A DNA stretch of 58,439 nucleotides from Pseudovibrio sp. Ad37 (GTDB lineage Bacteria; Pseudomonadota; Alphaproteobacteria; Rhizobiales; Stappiaceae), in contig NZ_LMCF01000137.1 of assembly GCF_001623075.1 (NCBI RefSeq), forward strand, positions 1-58,439, written 5' to 3'. Under the pieces are notes generated by a model. That model was not told the DNA's origin and made no database searches. It worked only from the letters and a program-made list of their open reading frames with translations. The position numbers and the translations under genes were made by a program. Positions within the stretch are counted from its first letter, which is position 1. Every line of letters begins with the position of its first letter. Of this stretch, positions 48,606 to 57,453 are shown one piece after another.

Positions 48606-48632
48606 GAGGGCGTCGACTGAGTCGACGCCCTC
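48606..48632 (-). terminator. perfect 12-bp hairpin between tsf and pyrH
   Basis: GAGGGCGTCGAC at 48606-48617 and GTCGACGCCCTC at 48621-48632 enclose a 3 nt loop. On the minus strand only TTTG follows, so termination is probably partial. It would set the pyrH level relative to tsf. Confidence 0.7.
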
Positions 48633-48638
48633 AATAAA

Positions 48639-49562
48639 TTAGTTACCAGCAGCAGCAGCAACTTCAGCCGCGAAGTCTGATTCTTCTTTTTCAATACCTT
48701 CACCAAGGGCGATGCGAACAAAGCCGGTGAGTTTGATTGGAGAACCGATTTCTTTAGCTGTTTCTTCAACGGCCTTCTCTACAGTCAGATCAGGGTTGAT
48801 AACGAAAGACTGCTTAACCAGTGTAACTTCTTCATAGAACTTACGCAGGCGACCTTCAACCATCTTCTCGATGATGCTTTCAGGCTTACCAGACTCACGA
48901 GCCTGTTCCATGTAAACAGTGCGCTCACGCTCAACAGCGTCCGCGTCCAGCTCGTCAGTGTTCAGTGCCATTGGGTTGGTCGCTGCAACGTGCATTGCAA
49001 TCTGTTTACCCAAAGCTGCCAGCTTGTCTGCATCACCTGCAGATTCGAGAGCAACCAGAACACCGATTTTGCCAAGGCCGTCACCAGCAGCGTTGTGCAT
49101 GTAAGAAGCAACAACACCTTCGGAAACAGACAGACCAGCAGAACGACGAAGGGTCATGTTTTCACCGATGGTGCCAACAGCTTCCTTCAGTTCGCCTTCA
49201 ACGCTCTTGTCAGAACCTGGGTAAGGTGCTGCAGCAAGCTTCTCAACGTCACCATCAACAGTAAGCGCGGTTGCAGCGATATCGCGAACCAGCTTCTGGA
49301 AGTTTTCGTTACGAGCAACGAAGTCTGTTTCGGAGTTAACCTCAACAACAACAGCTTTGTTGCCATCTGCAGCAACTGCAACAAGACCTTCAGCCGCAAC
49401 ACGACCAGCCTTCTTAGCAGCCTTTGCAAGGCCTTTGGTACGCAGCCAGTCAACAGCTGCTTCCATATCACCGCCTGTTTCTTTCAGGGCAGCTTTACAA
49501 TCCATCATGCCAGCACCGCTTGTTTCGCGGAGCTCTTTTACCATAGCAGCGGTAATGCTCAT
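48639..49562 (-). CDS. tsf: elongation factor Ts
   Basis: The 307-residue nucleotide exchange factor for EF-Tu starts [20 protein letters not shown]. Next comes the EF-Tu contact block with [17 protein letters not shown], and [17 protein letters not shown] follows. ATG 49562 has TGAGGCG 5 nt upstream and is preferred over 49574. It lies after rpsB, as in nearly all bacteria. Confidence 0.98.
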   Translation of the reverse strand: MSITAAMVKELRETSGAGMMDCKAALKETGGDMEAAVDWLRTKGLAKAAKKAGRVAAEGLVAVAADGNKAVVVEVNSETDFVARNENFQKLVRDIAATALTVDGDVEKLAAAPYPGSDKSVEGELKEAVGTIGENMTLRRSAGLSVSEGVVASYMHNAAGDGLGKIGVLVALESAGDADKLAALGKQIAMHVAATNPMALNTDELDADAVERERTVYMEQARESGKPESIIEKMVEGRLRKFYEEVTLVKQSFVINPDLTVEKAVEETAKEIGSPIKLTGFVRIALGEGIEKEESDFAAEVAAAAGN

Positions 49563-49697
49563 CGTACGCCTCATGGACGGGAGTGTGTCATAAAAAAATC
49601 AGAGGAAGCCGACTTCCCTGCGGATTCATCCGATTTATCGCATAGCGACCGTGACCCTTCGCAGTAAAACAGACGAAAAATCACATAAAAACTGGAG

Positions 49698-49721
49698 GGG
49701 AAGCGCATAAATGCGCTTCCC
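49698..49721 (-). terminator. attenuator-type hairpin between rpsB and tsf
   Basis: GGGAAGCGCA and TGCGCTTCCC form a perfect 10-bp stem with a 4 nt loop, just after the rpsB stop on the minus strand. CCTCCAG and then T5 follow. A partial terminator here is common in rpsB-tsf operons. Confidence 0.75.
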
Positions 49722-49732
49722 GAGAGAAAACC

Positions 49733-50530
49733 TTAGCCTTCGCTCTTGTCAGCTTCAGCTGCAGGAGCAGCTTCTTCAGCAAGAACAGGCTCTTCAAGGA
49801 GTTCTTCAGATTCGCCGAGATCGATACCCATAGAACCGGATGCGCGTGCGATGCCGTCAATAGCAGCGCGTGCGATCAGGTCTGTGTAAAGAGTAATTGC
49901 ACGACCAGCATCATCGTTACCCGGTACAGGGTAAGTAATGCCATCCGGATCACAGTTGGAATCCAGGATCGCAGCAACCGGAATGCCCAGACGACGAGCT
50001 TCCTGAATTGCGTTAGCTTCGCGGTTGGTGTCGATAACAAAGATCAGGTCGGGAATACCGCCCATGTCTTTAATACCACCAAGGTTGCGCTCAAGCTTCT
50101 GACGCTCACGGTCAAGGAACAGACGCTCTTTTTTGGTCATGCGGTTCGCATCACCACCGTCGAGCAGCTCTTCAACTTTACGCAGACGCTGGATGGACTG
50201 AGAGATCGTCTTCCAGTTGGTCAGCATGCCGCCGAGCCAACGAGCGTTTACGTAGTACTGAGCAGAGTTGCGAGCAGCTTCTGCAACAGCTTCCTGAGCC
50301 TGGCGCTTGGTACCAACCAAAAGCACGCGACCACCAGCAGCAACAGTGTCAGACACAGCTTTAAGAGCCTGGTGCAGAAGCGGAACTGTCTGACCAAGAT
50401 CGAGAATGTGAATGTTGTTGCGAACACCGAAGATGTAGTTGTTCATCTTTGGGTTCCAGCGGTGCTTCTGGTGACCAAAGTGGACGCCTGCTTCAAGAAG
50501 CTGACGCATAGTAAAATCAGGCAAAGCCAT
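49733..50530 (-). CDS. rpsB: 30S ribosomal protein S2
   Basis: The 265-residue protein has the S2 blocks [48 protein letters not shown] and [19 protein letters not shown]. An acidic, Ala/Glu-rich C-terminal tail of about 30 residues is common in alphaproteobacteria. ATG 50530 with AAGGAG 9 nt upstream is chosen over the longer frame from 50614, which runs through the structured leader. Confidence 0.98.
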   Translation of the reverse strand: MALPDFTMRQLLEAGVHFGHQKHRWNPKMNNYIFGVRNNIHILDLGQTVPLLHQALKAVSDTVAAGGRVLLVGTKRQAQEAVAEAARNSAQYYVNARWLGGMLTNWKTISQSIQRLRKVEELLDGGDANRMTKKERLFLDRERQKLERNLGGIKDMGGIPDLIFVIDTNREANAIQEARRLGIPVAAILDSNCDPDGITYPVPGNDDAGRAITLYTDLIARAAIDGIARASGSMGIDLGESEELLEEPVLAEEAAPAAEADKSEG

Positions 50531-50678
50531 GCCTTTATTCTCCTTAGTTTTCCGGTTTAATCCTCCGCAGGGCAGCACAACCGTGCAACTCTCTAACCGG
50601 ATGGAGCTCGCCACAAGGACAAACCCCGCCCTGCGTGCGGGATGGGGCGCTTATAGAACCCCTTTTCAAGAAGATCAA
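50531..50678 (-). promoter_or_regulatory. rpsB promoter and structured 5' leader
   Basis: A sigma-70-like promoter is seen on the minus strand: TTGATC at 50673-50678 and TATAAG at 50650-50655 with a 17 nt spacer. The leader of about 110 nt can fold. CCGGTT at 50595-50600 pairs with AACCGG at 50552-50557. CGCAGGGC at 50628-50635 is complementary to GCCCTGCG at 50566-50573, but it also takes part in a local GC hairpin with the CCCC-rich segment upstream. Such mutually exclusive pairing suggests feedback control by S2. The rest of the 357 nt gap up to 50887 (50679-50887) is AT-rich and should hold the promoter of the divergent lipoprotein gene. Confidence 0.6.
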
Positions 50679-50887
50679 GCACTCAAGGATTAAGATCAAC
50701 ACATAGGCCCGAATTAGTAAATCAGATGCTCTCCAGCCCTGCTTACACAACTCTAAATTTTATCATCTCTACCACAGCAACCAGACACCAAACCAAACTG
50801 TGGGTATGCGCATTACATATTAGTAATTCCGAAAAGTTATAGTTAACAAAACATCAACAAAATGACTCAATTCGGACACATTTTAAA

Positions 50888-51574
50888 ATGGCACCAAACA
50901 AACTGATAGTAGCAGCACTTGTGGCTTTGACATTGAGTGGCTGCGCCAAAACCGTCAAGCTCTCGGACATTGATGCAAAGACGATCTCCAAATCCTCAGT
51001 AAAGCCCATCAAAAACCGACATGTGAGAGAAGGCCACATCAACACCCATGGCATCCAGCATGGTCTGCTGGGTATTGTTGTGACCACAGCCATGAATGCA
51101 GCCTCTGGCGCCTATGGCGAGATGGCCTCCATTCCCGCAGCGAAGCACGATCCACAAACCGCCATGCGCGACCGGTTGACCAAATATCTGCAGAGCACCC
51201 ACAAGTTCCGCTTTAAGGGCACGATCAAGGGCCCATATAGCAAACCGACCATCAGCGAGGAGAAACGCGCAAAAGCTCTCACAAAGCTCGCCAGAGAAAC
51301 CGGTTACTATGGTTATTACTTGGATGTATCGACAGTCACCTATCAGTCAGAAATGCAGGGCGCAGGCTGGTTCGCAAATCTCGCTTATCGCTACCGCGGA
51401 CGCGCACTCCTGGTTTCCGCCAAGGATGGCAAAATCCTCGCTGCCTCAACCTGCAACGTTACTGATCATGCCGATTTAACTGATCTGGCTGAGAAAGGAC
51501 AAAAGAGCGTAGACCGCTTCGCCAGAAACCTTGGTTACTCCTGCGCTGAACAGGCCATACAAAAAATCTTTTAG
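50888..51574 (+). CDS. putative lipoprotein of unknown function
   Basis: The 228-residue protein has a lipoprotein signal: KLIVAALVALTLSGC with the lipobox LSGC, so Cys19 should be lipidated. The mature part has no family I recognise. It contains a Lys/Arg-rich helix segment (EEKRAKALTKLARETGYYGYYLDV) and a Ala/Gly-rich stretch IVVTTAMNAASGAYG. Two further cysteines near the C-terminus (TCNVTD, SCAEQA) could form a disulfide. No clear ribosome binding site precedes the ATG. A strong terminator follows and separates it from the convergent dnaE. Confidence 0.75.
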   Translation: MAPNKLIVAALVALTLSGCAKTVKLSDIDAKTISKSSVKPIKNRHVREGHINTHGIQHGLLGIVVTTAMNAASGAYGEMASIPAAKHDPQTAMRDRLTKYLQSTHKFRFKGTIKGPYSKPTISEEKRAKALTKLARETGYYGYYLDVSTVTYQSEMQGAGWFANLAYRYRGRALLVSAKDGKILAASTCNVTDHADLTDLAEKGQKSVDRFARNLGYSCAEQAIQKIF

Positions 51575-51627
51575 TATCGGAGCAGCTGGCACGAACACCA
51601 ATAAACACAACATGCTCTAAAATTGAA

Positions 51628-51661
51628 AACCCCGCCGAACATCTTCAGCGGGGTTCTTTTT
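51628..51661 (+). terminator. rho-independent terminator between the lipoprotein gene and dnaE
   Basis: AACCCCGC at 51628-51635 pairs with GCGGGGTT at 51648-51655 and is followed by CTTTTTT. The As before the stem let it work for dnaE on the other strand as well. Confidence 0.85.
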
Positions 51662-51679
51662 TGCATATACCGAAGCATC

Positions 51680-54600
51680 CTAGGACATCTGAACGTCCAT
51701 CACACCCGGCAGTGTCTTCAACGCGCCAGAGAGTTGTGGTGAGAGCTGGTAGTTACCAGGAAGCTTGACCTCGACTTCACGCTGACCATTATCCAGCAGC
51801 ACAACGCAGCTCACTTCACCATCACCGCCGCGGCGCAGTTGGCGCTGCAGGCTCTGGATCGGTTCACTGGATCCGAGGAAAATCCGCAGGGTTCGATGCA
51901 CCCTGCCCGCCACTTTCTCCAGCGGCTCTACCTGTGAAATGCGAACACTGACTTCCTCATCACGCATATCCGCCTGCACCAGCAGCACGACAGATTGCCC
52001 CGGCTCCAACAGATCACGGCATTGGTTCAGTGTCTCAGAGAACATCACCGCTTCATACTGCCCGGTCGGATCAGAAATACGAACGATGCCCATCTGGTTG
52101 CCAGTACGGGTCTTACGCTCCTGCTTTGCCGTCACAGTTCCTGCAAGGCGCCCCGCAGAAGACCCAGCTTTCACAGAGCGTTCAAAATCTTTCCAAAGCT
52201 GCACGCGCAACTTGGTAAACAGCTCGCGATACTCATCAAGCGGATGGGCGGAAATATAAAAGCCTACCGCTGCATATTCTTTTTGCAGCCGTTCGGATGG
52301 AAGCCACGGATCCGTCGGGTTGAGGATCAAAGACTCAGGCGCATTGTCTCCGCCAAAGAAGTCGTTTTGACCGGACGTCTTGTTCTGTTCTGTTCGCTGC
52401 GCCATGCCGATGATGCGATCCAAACCATCAAGCAACTGCGCACGGTTCGAATTAAGTTCATCAAAGGCACCAGCGGCAATGAGGTTCTCGATTGTGCGTT
52501 TATTGAGAACCTTTGGACTTATGCGCGTCGCAAAGTCACCCAGATCCTTAAACGGCTCATCTCCGCGCACCTCGACAATATGCTCAACCGCCTGCTCGCC
52601 CACACCTTTGATCGCGCCCATGGCGTAAACAATCTTGCCATCCAGCACATCAAAATGAACACCGGACTTATTGACGGAAGGCGGCACCACCTCGATGCCC
52701 ATACGCACCGCTTCCTGACGGAAGTCACTCAGCTTATCTGTATTGCCCAGATCAAGCGTCATGATACCAGCAAGGAACTCAACTGGATAGTTCGCTTTCA
52801 GCCATGCGGTTTGATAGGCTACAAGCGCATAAGCAGCCGCGTGGGATTTGTTAAAGCCGTAGTTCGCGAACTTGGCCACCAGATCGTAGATCATCCCGGC
52901 CTGGTTTTTATCCACCTTCTGCGCAACTGCCCCCTCAACAAAGCGGGCACGCTGGATCTCCATCTCAGCGGCAATCTTCTTACCCATCGCACGGCGCAGC
53001 AAATCCGCTTCACCAAGAGAGTAACCAGACAGCACCTGAGCGATCTGCATCACCTGTTCCTGATAAACGATAATGCCGTTTGTCTCAGTCAGGATTGGTT
53101 CTAGCAACGGGTGGAGATAATCAGGCTCCTGCTCACCATGCTTCACAGCATTGTAGATCGGGATATTGTCCATCGGGCCCGGGCGATAGAGCGCCACCAG
53201 AGCAATGATATCCTCGAACCGGTCAGGCCGCATACCAGCAATGGCGCGGCGCATGCCCTGACTTTCCAGCTGGAACACGCCAACCGTCTCGCCAGCAGCC
53301 AGAAGCTTATAGGTCGCGGGGTCATCAATCGGTATTTCATCGATCTTAACTTCAATACCACGCTTCTTGATGTGCGAAACCGCAGTATCAATCACTGTCA
53401 GCGTTTTCAGACCCAAAAAGTCAAACTTGACCAGACCGGCTGCTTCAACCCATTTCATGTTGAACTGAGCCACAGGCATGTCTGAGCGAGGATCTCGGTA
53501 AAGCGGTACCAGCTGCTCCAGCGGACGGTCCCCAATCACCACACCCGCCGCGTGGGTAGACGCGTGACGATAAAGGCCTTCCAGCTTCTGCGCCATCTTC
53601 AAAAGGCGGTCGACAACCTCCTCCTGCTTAGCAGCTTCACGCAGCCGTGGTTCCTGCTCCAGCGCCTCTGGCAGTGTGCACGGATTGGCCGGGTTGCCGG
53701 GAACCAGTTTACTTAGGCGGTCCACCTGACCATATGGCATCTGCAGCACACGGCCCACATCACGCAGCACAGCCTTGGCCTGCAGCGTTCCGTAAGTGAT
53801 GATCTGCGCCACCTGCTCGCGGCCATACTTGCGCTGCACATACCGGATTACTTCTTCACGGCGGTTCTGGCAAAAGTCGATATCAAAATCCGGCATGGAC
53901 ACACGGTCCGGATTCAGGAAGCGTTCGAACAGCAACGAGAACCGCATCGGATCAAGGTCAGTAATGGTCAGCGACCACGCAACCAGCGACCCCGCACCGG
54001 AACCACGCCCCGGTCCCACAGGAATATCTTCGTTCTTCGCCCACTTAATAAAGTCTGCAACGATCAGGAAGTACCCAGGGAACTTCATGCGGATAATGAT
54101 GCCAAGCTCATAATCCAGACGGTCCCAGTAATCTTTCTCTTCAAGATCCGGCGCCAGACCATGCAAATCAAGACGCGCTTGCAAGCCTTCCTTCGCCTGC
54201 CGCGTTAGCTCTTCCGCCTCGGCACGCTCTGCTTCTCCAGCATCAGCATCCGCACCTGCAAAGCGCGGCAGAATAGGATCTCGCTTCAGCGGGCGATAAT
54301 GACAACGCCGCGCAATCGTCACAGAGTTATCAAGCGCCTCCGGAAGATCGGAGAACAGCTCCATCATCTGCTCACGGGTTTTGAAACAATGATCCGGTGT
54401 CAGCTGGCGGCGATCGGTCTCGACAAGAACACGGCCTTCGGAAATCGCGATCAGCGCATCATGCGCTTCATAATCATCCGGATTGGGGAAATAAGCCTCG
54501 TTGGTCGCAACGATTGGAATATTCAGCTCATAGGCAAGGTTCAGGAGCGCAGGCTCAACATCTTCCTCACCTTTCATGTTGTGGCGCTGTAATTCCACAT

Positions 54601-55114
54601 AAAGACGATCGCCAAATGTGGCTTGCAAAAGTGCCAGACGAGACTTGGCAAGATCAACATGGCCTTCTCGCAGCTGCGAGTTAATCGGGCCATCACTGGC
54701 ACCAGTCAGCGCAATCAGACCACTGGACTTGTCCAACACACGTGAAAGAGGAACATTGGCTTTGAACCCCGGCTCTGTATCAAGAAAGGCTCTTGATACA
54801 AGGTCCATGAGGTTTTCATAACCTGTCTCATTCACGGCGAGAAAAACCAGATCACTGACAGCTTCATCTCCCACCGCGTCAGGCTGATCGCCAAAGGTCA
54901 CCGATATCTGACAACCAATGACAGGCTGAATACCCGCGCCAAAAGCTTTTTCAGAAAACTCGAGCGCACCAAACAAGTTCCCGCTGTCAGTAATGGCCAG
55001 TGCCGGCTGCTCATCCTTGGAAGCCAGATCAAGCAGCTTTCCAATTGGGAGAGCTCCTTCCAGCAAAGAATAAGCCGAGTGAACACGGAGATGGACGAAA
55101 CCTGGAGATGACAT
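51680..55114 (-). CDS. dnaE: DNA polymerase III subunit alpha
   Basis: The 1144-residue replicative polymerase starts with a PHP domain (FVHLRVHSAYSLLEGALPI). The palm aspartates are in MPDFDIDFCQNRREEVI (codons near 53860-53900). Other family blocks are GRGSGAGSLVAW, STHAAGVVI, NYGFNKSHAAAYAL and the tandem helix-hairpin-helix region. A C-terminal OB-fold (TVTAKQERKTRTGNQMG) and tail follow. ATG 55114 is preferred over 55135 by homology. The order near rpsB differs among relatives. Confidence 0.98.
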   Translation of the reverse strand: MSSPGFVHLRVHSAYSLLEGALPIGKLLDLASKDEQPALAITDSGNLFGALEFSEKAFGAGIQPVIGCQISVTFGDQPDAVGDEAVSDLVFLAVNETGYENLMDLVSRAFLDTEPGFKANVPLSRVLDKSSGLIALTGASDGPINSQLREGHVDLAKSRLALLQATFGDRLYVELQRHNMKGEEDVEPALLNLAYELNIPIVATNEAYFPNPDDYEAHDALIAISEGRVLVETDRRQLTPDHCFKTREQMMELFSDLPEALDNSVTIARRCHYRPLKRDPILPRFAGADADAGEAERAEAEELTRQAKEGLQARLDLHGLAPDLEEKDYWDRLDYELGIIIRMKFPGYFLIVADFIKWAKNEDIPVGPGRGSGAGSLVAWSLTITDLDPMRFSLLFERFLNPDRVSMPDFDIDFCQNRREEVIRYVQRKYGREQVAQIITYGTLQAKAVLRDVGRVLQMPYGQVDRLSKLVPGNPANPCTLPEALEQEPRLREAAKQEEVVDRLLKMAQKLEGLYRHASTHAAGVVIGDRPLEQLVPLYRDPRSDMPVAQFNMKWVEAAGLVKFDFLGLKTLTVIDTAVSHIKKRGIEVKIDEIPIDDPATYKLLAAGETVGVFQLESQGMRRAIAGMRPDRFEDIIALVALYRPGPMDNIPIYNAVKHGEQEPDYLHPLLEPILTETNGIIVYQEQVMQIAQVLSGYSLGEADLLRRAMGKKIAAEMEIQRARFVEGAVAQKVDKNQAGMIYDLVAKFANYGFNKSHAAAYALVAYQTAWLKANYPVEFLAGIMTLDLGNTDKLSDFRQEAVRMGIEVVPPSVNKSGVHFDVLDGKIVYAMGAIKGVGEQAVEHIVEVRGDEPFKDLGDFATRISPKVLNKRTIENLIAAGAFDELNSNRAQLLDGLDRIIGMAQRTEQNKTSGQNDFFGGDNAPESLILNPTDPWLPSERLQKEYAAVGFYISAHPLDEYRELFTKLRVQLWKDFERSVKAGSSAGRLAGTVTAKQERKTRTGNQMGIVRISDPTGQYEAVMFSETLNQCRDLLEPGQSVVLLVQADMRDEEVSVRISQVEPLEKVAGRVHRTLRIFLGSSEPIQSLQRQLRRGGDGEVSCVVLLDNGQREVEVKLPGNYQLSPQLSGALKTLPGVMDVQMS

Positions 55115-55248
55115 CTGGAGCCTTTTGGTTCGCAAGGTGTGTGCGACAGTAGCACCTCATTTGGAGGACCCAAAAGCAAAATGCAATTGTCTGGCAAATC
55201 GCACCACCGGTTATCCCGAGTTTCCCAACCTCTCTTCCTCAGTATTTT

Positions 55249-55350
55249 CTAAGGAAGCATCCGGGTCAGCGCATCACCCCACATCAGGCAGCTGCTTGCA
55301 AAAAGAACGATAGAACCGAATGCTGCTGCTTCACGAAGTACAAATGACAT
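55249..55350 (-). CDS. 33-residue predicted membrane peptide
   Basis: The frame starts at ATG 55350 with GGGTG 6 nt upstream and ends TAG at 55249-55251. The product has the short start MSFVLREAAAFGS, then the hydrophobic stretch IVLFASSCLMW, and an end ALTRMLP. I recall similar 30-40 residue peptides starting MS(F/L)(V/I)xRE and with one helix in Hyphomicrobiales genomes, usually called hypothetical. Its upstream AT-rich region fits a promoter. It is below the size limit of most gene finders. Confidence 0.45.
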   Translation of the reverse strand: MSFVLREAAAFGSIVLFASSCLMWGDALTRMLP

Positions 55351-55489
55351 AACAAACACCCTTAATTTGAACCCTATTTGTATCTGTTATGTTCTATTAA
55401 TGTTCTTATTGTTTCAACCCTTAATTTGGCTGGGTCTAACTCATAGTTAATGAGTGGTATACGCATTACCTCTCCGACATCACTGAAGC

Positions 55490-55545
55490 GGGACACTTCG
55501 ATTTGGAGTATGGGACACTTGAATTTAGAACACTTCAGTTTTAGG
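55490..55545. repeat. iterated (G/A)GACACTT-type repeats next to the phage remnant
   Basis: GGGACACTTCGATTTGG at 55490, GGGACACTTGAATTTAG at 55512 and AGAACACTTCAGTTTTAGG at 55527 are imperfect direct repeats. Several IS21-type and related elements carry such iterated terminal repeats, so this may be the worn end of a lost insertion sequence. The identity is inference. Confidence 0.4.
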
Positions 55546-55619
55546 GGTCTTTTTGCCCTTTAAGGGCATGAAGCGCGATTTTCCGTTCTCTTCACACCTC
55601 ATGCTTCACCTTCGAAGAA

Positions 55620-56618
55620 CTAGCTTCGAACCCTCTCCAGATCTAGCTTCGAAGTGTATCCGACGCCCTTTCGAACGCTGTGTGTTACTCTTCGAATGCT
55701 CCACGCGCCTGCTAACTCTGGTTGTACAGGTGGCAAGAGAATCGCTCCTTCAGCTCGTGCGCTGGCATCCCCGACAATTGTCACCCTGGCCGTCTGCGCT
55801 CCAGCAATCCCATCCTTCAAAGCGGCATCCGCCGCTTTTTGTGCTTCTGCCTTGCTTGCAAAGGTTTTGCAGAGCGTGTGAACAGGCTCTTCGCTTCCAG
55901 CTTCAGCATAAAGGCGCGTGGCTTGGTCCTGGTCGTGATAGGCAGCTTTTACGGTTTTGTATTCGGTCCGCTGTGCACCGCTCCATTCATAGCTGATGAT
56001 TTGGGTGGCAAGCGGCTGTAGAGGTGGGATTTGAGCACCAGAAGCTTTCTTTGTAGTTCCTTTTTCAACGAACATGAGCTTGTCATGAGCGACCTTAAAG
56101 ATGGCTCCCAGTTCTTTTGCCCACTCAGTCAGAAAGTGCATATCACTGACATTGGTCTGATCTTTGTGAGGGACTGAGATAGAGGCAAGGCTTTTGCTCA
56201 CAACAGGCTCTAATGAATGACGGCCAGCAATCACTTCAACAACCTTCTTGAGTGTTGTGCTGTCGTAACTTTGCGTGCGCTTTTCCTTCAGTGATCCACC
56301 CATGTCAGCAGCGGTTCCGCAAAGCGTCATCAAATGCCCGCCTTGCTTGCTTCCGAAGGTTTGGGGAGCGTCGCTGTAATAGATCCCCATAGGCATCAAC
56401 AAGCCGGCTGCATTGGGCAAGCTGACAATGATCTGTGCTCCTTTGGGTGGCAAGGCAATCTGATGATCCCGAACCAGCTTCAGCGTCACCTTGTCGGACT
56501 TGCCGCCCGCCTCATCATCAACCTGAATATCGATCAGAGTTGATGCGCTTTTGTCGCTTAGCAGGTTTTGCAAAAAGCCCGTGACATCCTTGCCATTGAT
56601 GGAGACAAACAGGTTCAT
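55620..56618 (-). CDS. phage late control protein D / tail hub (P2 gpD family)
   Basis: The 332-residue protein belongs to the P2 gpD/late control D family, which forms the tail hub above the spike. Seen are LFVSINGKDVTGFLQNLL at the start, the DEAGGKSDKVTLKLVRD block, LPPKGAQIIVSLP, and the C-terminal part RRVTHSVRKGVGYTSKLDLE that is typical of gpD. It starts one base after the gpX stop. Order T-U-X-D matches P2. It is the last phage gene before the junction with core DNA. Confidence 0.88.
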   Translation of the reverse strand: MNLFVSINGKDVTGFLQNLLSDKSASTLIDIQVDDEAGGKSDKVTLKLVRDHQIALPPKGAQIIVSLPNAAGLLMPMGIYYSDAPQTFGSKQGGHLMTLCGTAADMGGSLKEKRTQSYDSTTLKKVVEVIAGRHSLEPVVSKSLASISVPHKDQTNVSDMHFLTEWAKELGAIFKVAHDKLMFVEKGTTKKASGAQIPPLQPLATQIISYEWSGAQRTEYKTVKAAYHDQDQATRLYAEAGSEEPVHTLCKTFASKAEAQKAADAALKDGIAGAQTARVTIVGDASARAEGAILLPPVQPELAGAWSIRRVTHSVRKGVGYTSKLDLERVRS

Positions 56619-56619
56619 T

Positions 56620-56856
56620 TCAATCCCATAGGTTTATGTCTGGTGTAATGATCTGGGGTCGCTCTTGTGCGGGTAAATCCGGCATATAGACCTGTATGCG
56701 GCTATCCAGAGTGAGAGGCGCATCAGGAGCGCAAAGGTGCTTGTTTTGCTCTTGTTGCATCACCAGATCCAGCAGCTCATCACTCTGCCTGCCATAATGA
56801 TCCATAATCATGCTCTCAACCGTATCCCCACGGATCGCCCGCTTTAAAACGGCCAT
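56620..56856 (-). CDS. phage tail protein X (P2 gpX family)
   Basis: The 78-residue LysM-like tail protein starts MAVLKRAIRGDTVESMIMDH and ends DINLWD, the two ends typical of gpX. It helps join the tail hub to the tube. ATG 56856 has GGAGCAAG upstream; the frame is open back to 57123 but overlaps gpU there. It overlaps the gpU stop by 13 nt. Confidence 0.85.
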   Translation of the reverse strand: MAVLKRAIRGDTVESMIMDHYGRQSDELLDLVMQQEQNKHLCAPDAPLTLDSRIQVYMPDLPAQERPQIITPDINLWD

Positions 56857-57254
56857 AGTGAACTTGCTCCTGAATAGCGGCTTAAGTTGATGGAAAACTC
56901 CATGGCCGTGCCTGAGCCCGCTTTCACAAACTCGGTTTCTTTCTTGAAGATCTCCTCCACACACCAGCGCCCAAGCACCCGGCCAGAACTTAAAATAAGA
57001 GTCATGGGCTGGCCTGATCCGGCGCGTGCTGCAATGGCTTCCATTTTCCATGAGCCTGCTGGCTGGATCTCCGGCCAGATCCCGCCTTTGATAATAAGGG
57101 TCTGATCTCCTGGCCCCGTCCACTGCTTCACAGGAGCTCCGCCAATAGGGTCAGGCTTTGCCCATATGAACTTCCAGCGTCGTTCCAATTCTTCAAAGGA
57201 ACCAACATCAGGCGCGAAAACAAACATTCCAAGGGCTGCAAGTGGTCTACTCAT
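56844..57254 (-). CDS. phage tail protein U (P2 gpU family)
   Basis: The 136-residue tail terminator/assembly protein starts LAALGMFVFAPDVGSFEELE, with GGAGATGAAGT before the ATG. The RRWKFIWAKPDPIGGAPVKQ segment and PAGSWKMEAIAARAGSGQPM are familiar from gpU proteins. It lies between the small ORF and gpX, the P2 order. Confidence 0.88.
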   Translation of the reverse strand: MSRPLAALGMFVFAPDVGSFEELERRWKFIWAKPDPIGGAPVKQWTGPGDQTLIIKGGIWPEIQPAGSWKMEAIAARAGSGQPMTLILSSGRVLGRWCVEEIFKKETEFVKAGSGTAMEFSINLSRYSGASSLWPF

Positions 57255-57265
57255 ACTTCATCTCC

Positions 57266-57445
57266 TCACTTGGTACACCAACGGAGATAGAGTGAGATTT
57301 TTCCTGCATTCCAACGTTCACCCTTTCGGTTTGCCAGTGCCTTCCGTTTTGAGCGAAAGCATTTCATTGTGGCTCCACGCCACTTGCAGAGCGTCCAAAA
57401 CTTCCCGTCCTGAGTTTCCCTGATTGCATAGCTTCTATCCATCAT
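57266..57445 (-). CDS. small basic protein between tape measure and gpU
   Basis: The 59-residue frame starts at ATG 57445 (TGAGGA 6 nt upstream; an adjacent ATG is at 57442). It begins MMDRSYAIRETQDGKFWTLC and ends SLYLRWCTK, with many Arg, Lys and Trp. I recognise no family. Its start lies 8 nt after the tape measure stop, and it ends 11 nt before gpU, so it is part of the tail operon. P2 itself has no gene here. Confidence 0.55.
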   Translation of the reverse strand: MMDRSYAIRETQDGKFWTLCKWRGATMKCFRSKRKALANRKGERWNAGKISLYLRWCTK

Positions 57446-57453
57446 CAGTATCC

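Larger units (their letters stand above)
55115..55619. other. 505 nt junction between core genome and phage remnant
   Basis: Apart from the 33-codon ORF at 55249-55350 and the short repeats at 55490-55545, I see no gene here. The stretch around 55350-55460 is AT-rich and probably holds the promoter of the small ORF. No tRNA-like attachment site is seen. Confidence 0.5.

Noticed and set aside
50531-50614. 28-residue N-terminal extension of S2
   Set aside because: It is translated from the structured leader, lacks homology, and the ATG at 50530 has a canonical ribosome site.
51995-53104. 369-codon open frame on the plus strand
   Set aside because: It is antisense to dnaE and has no ribosome site or recognisable motif.
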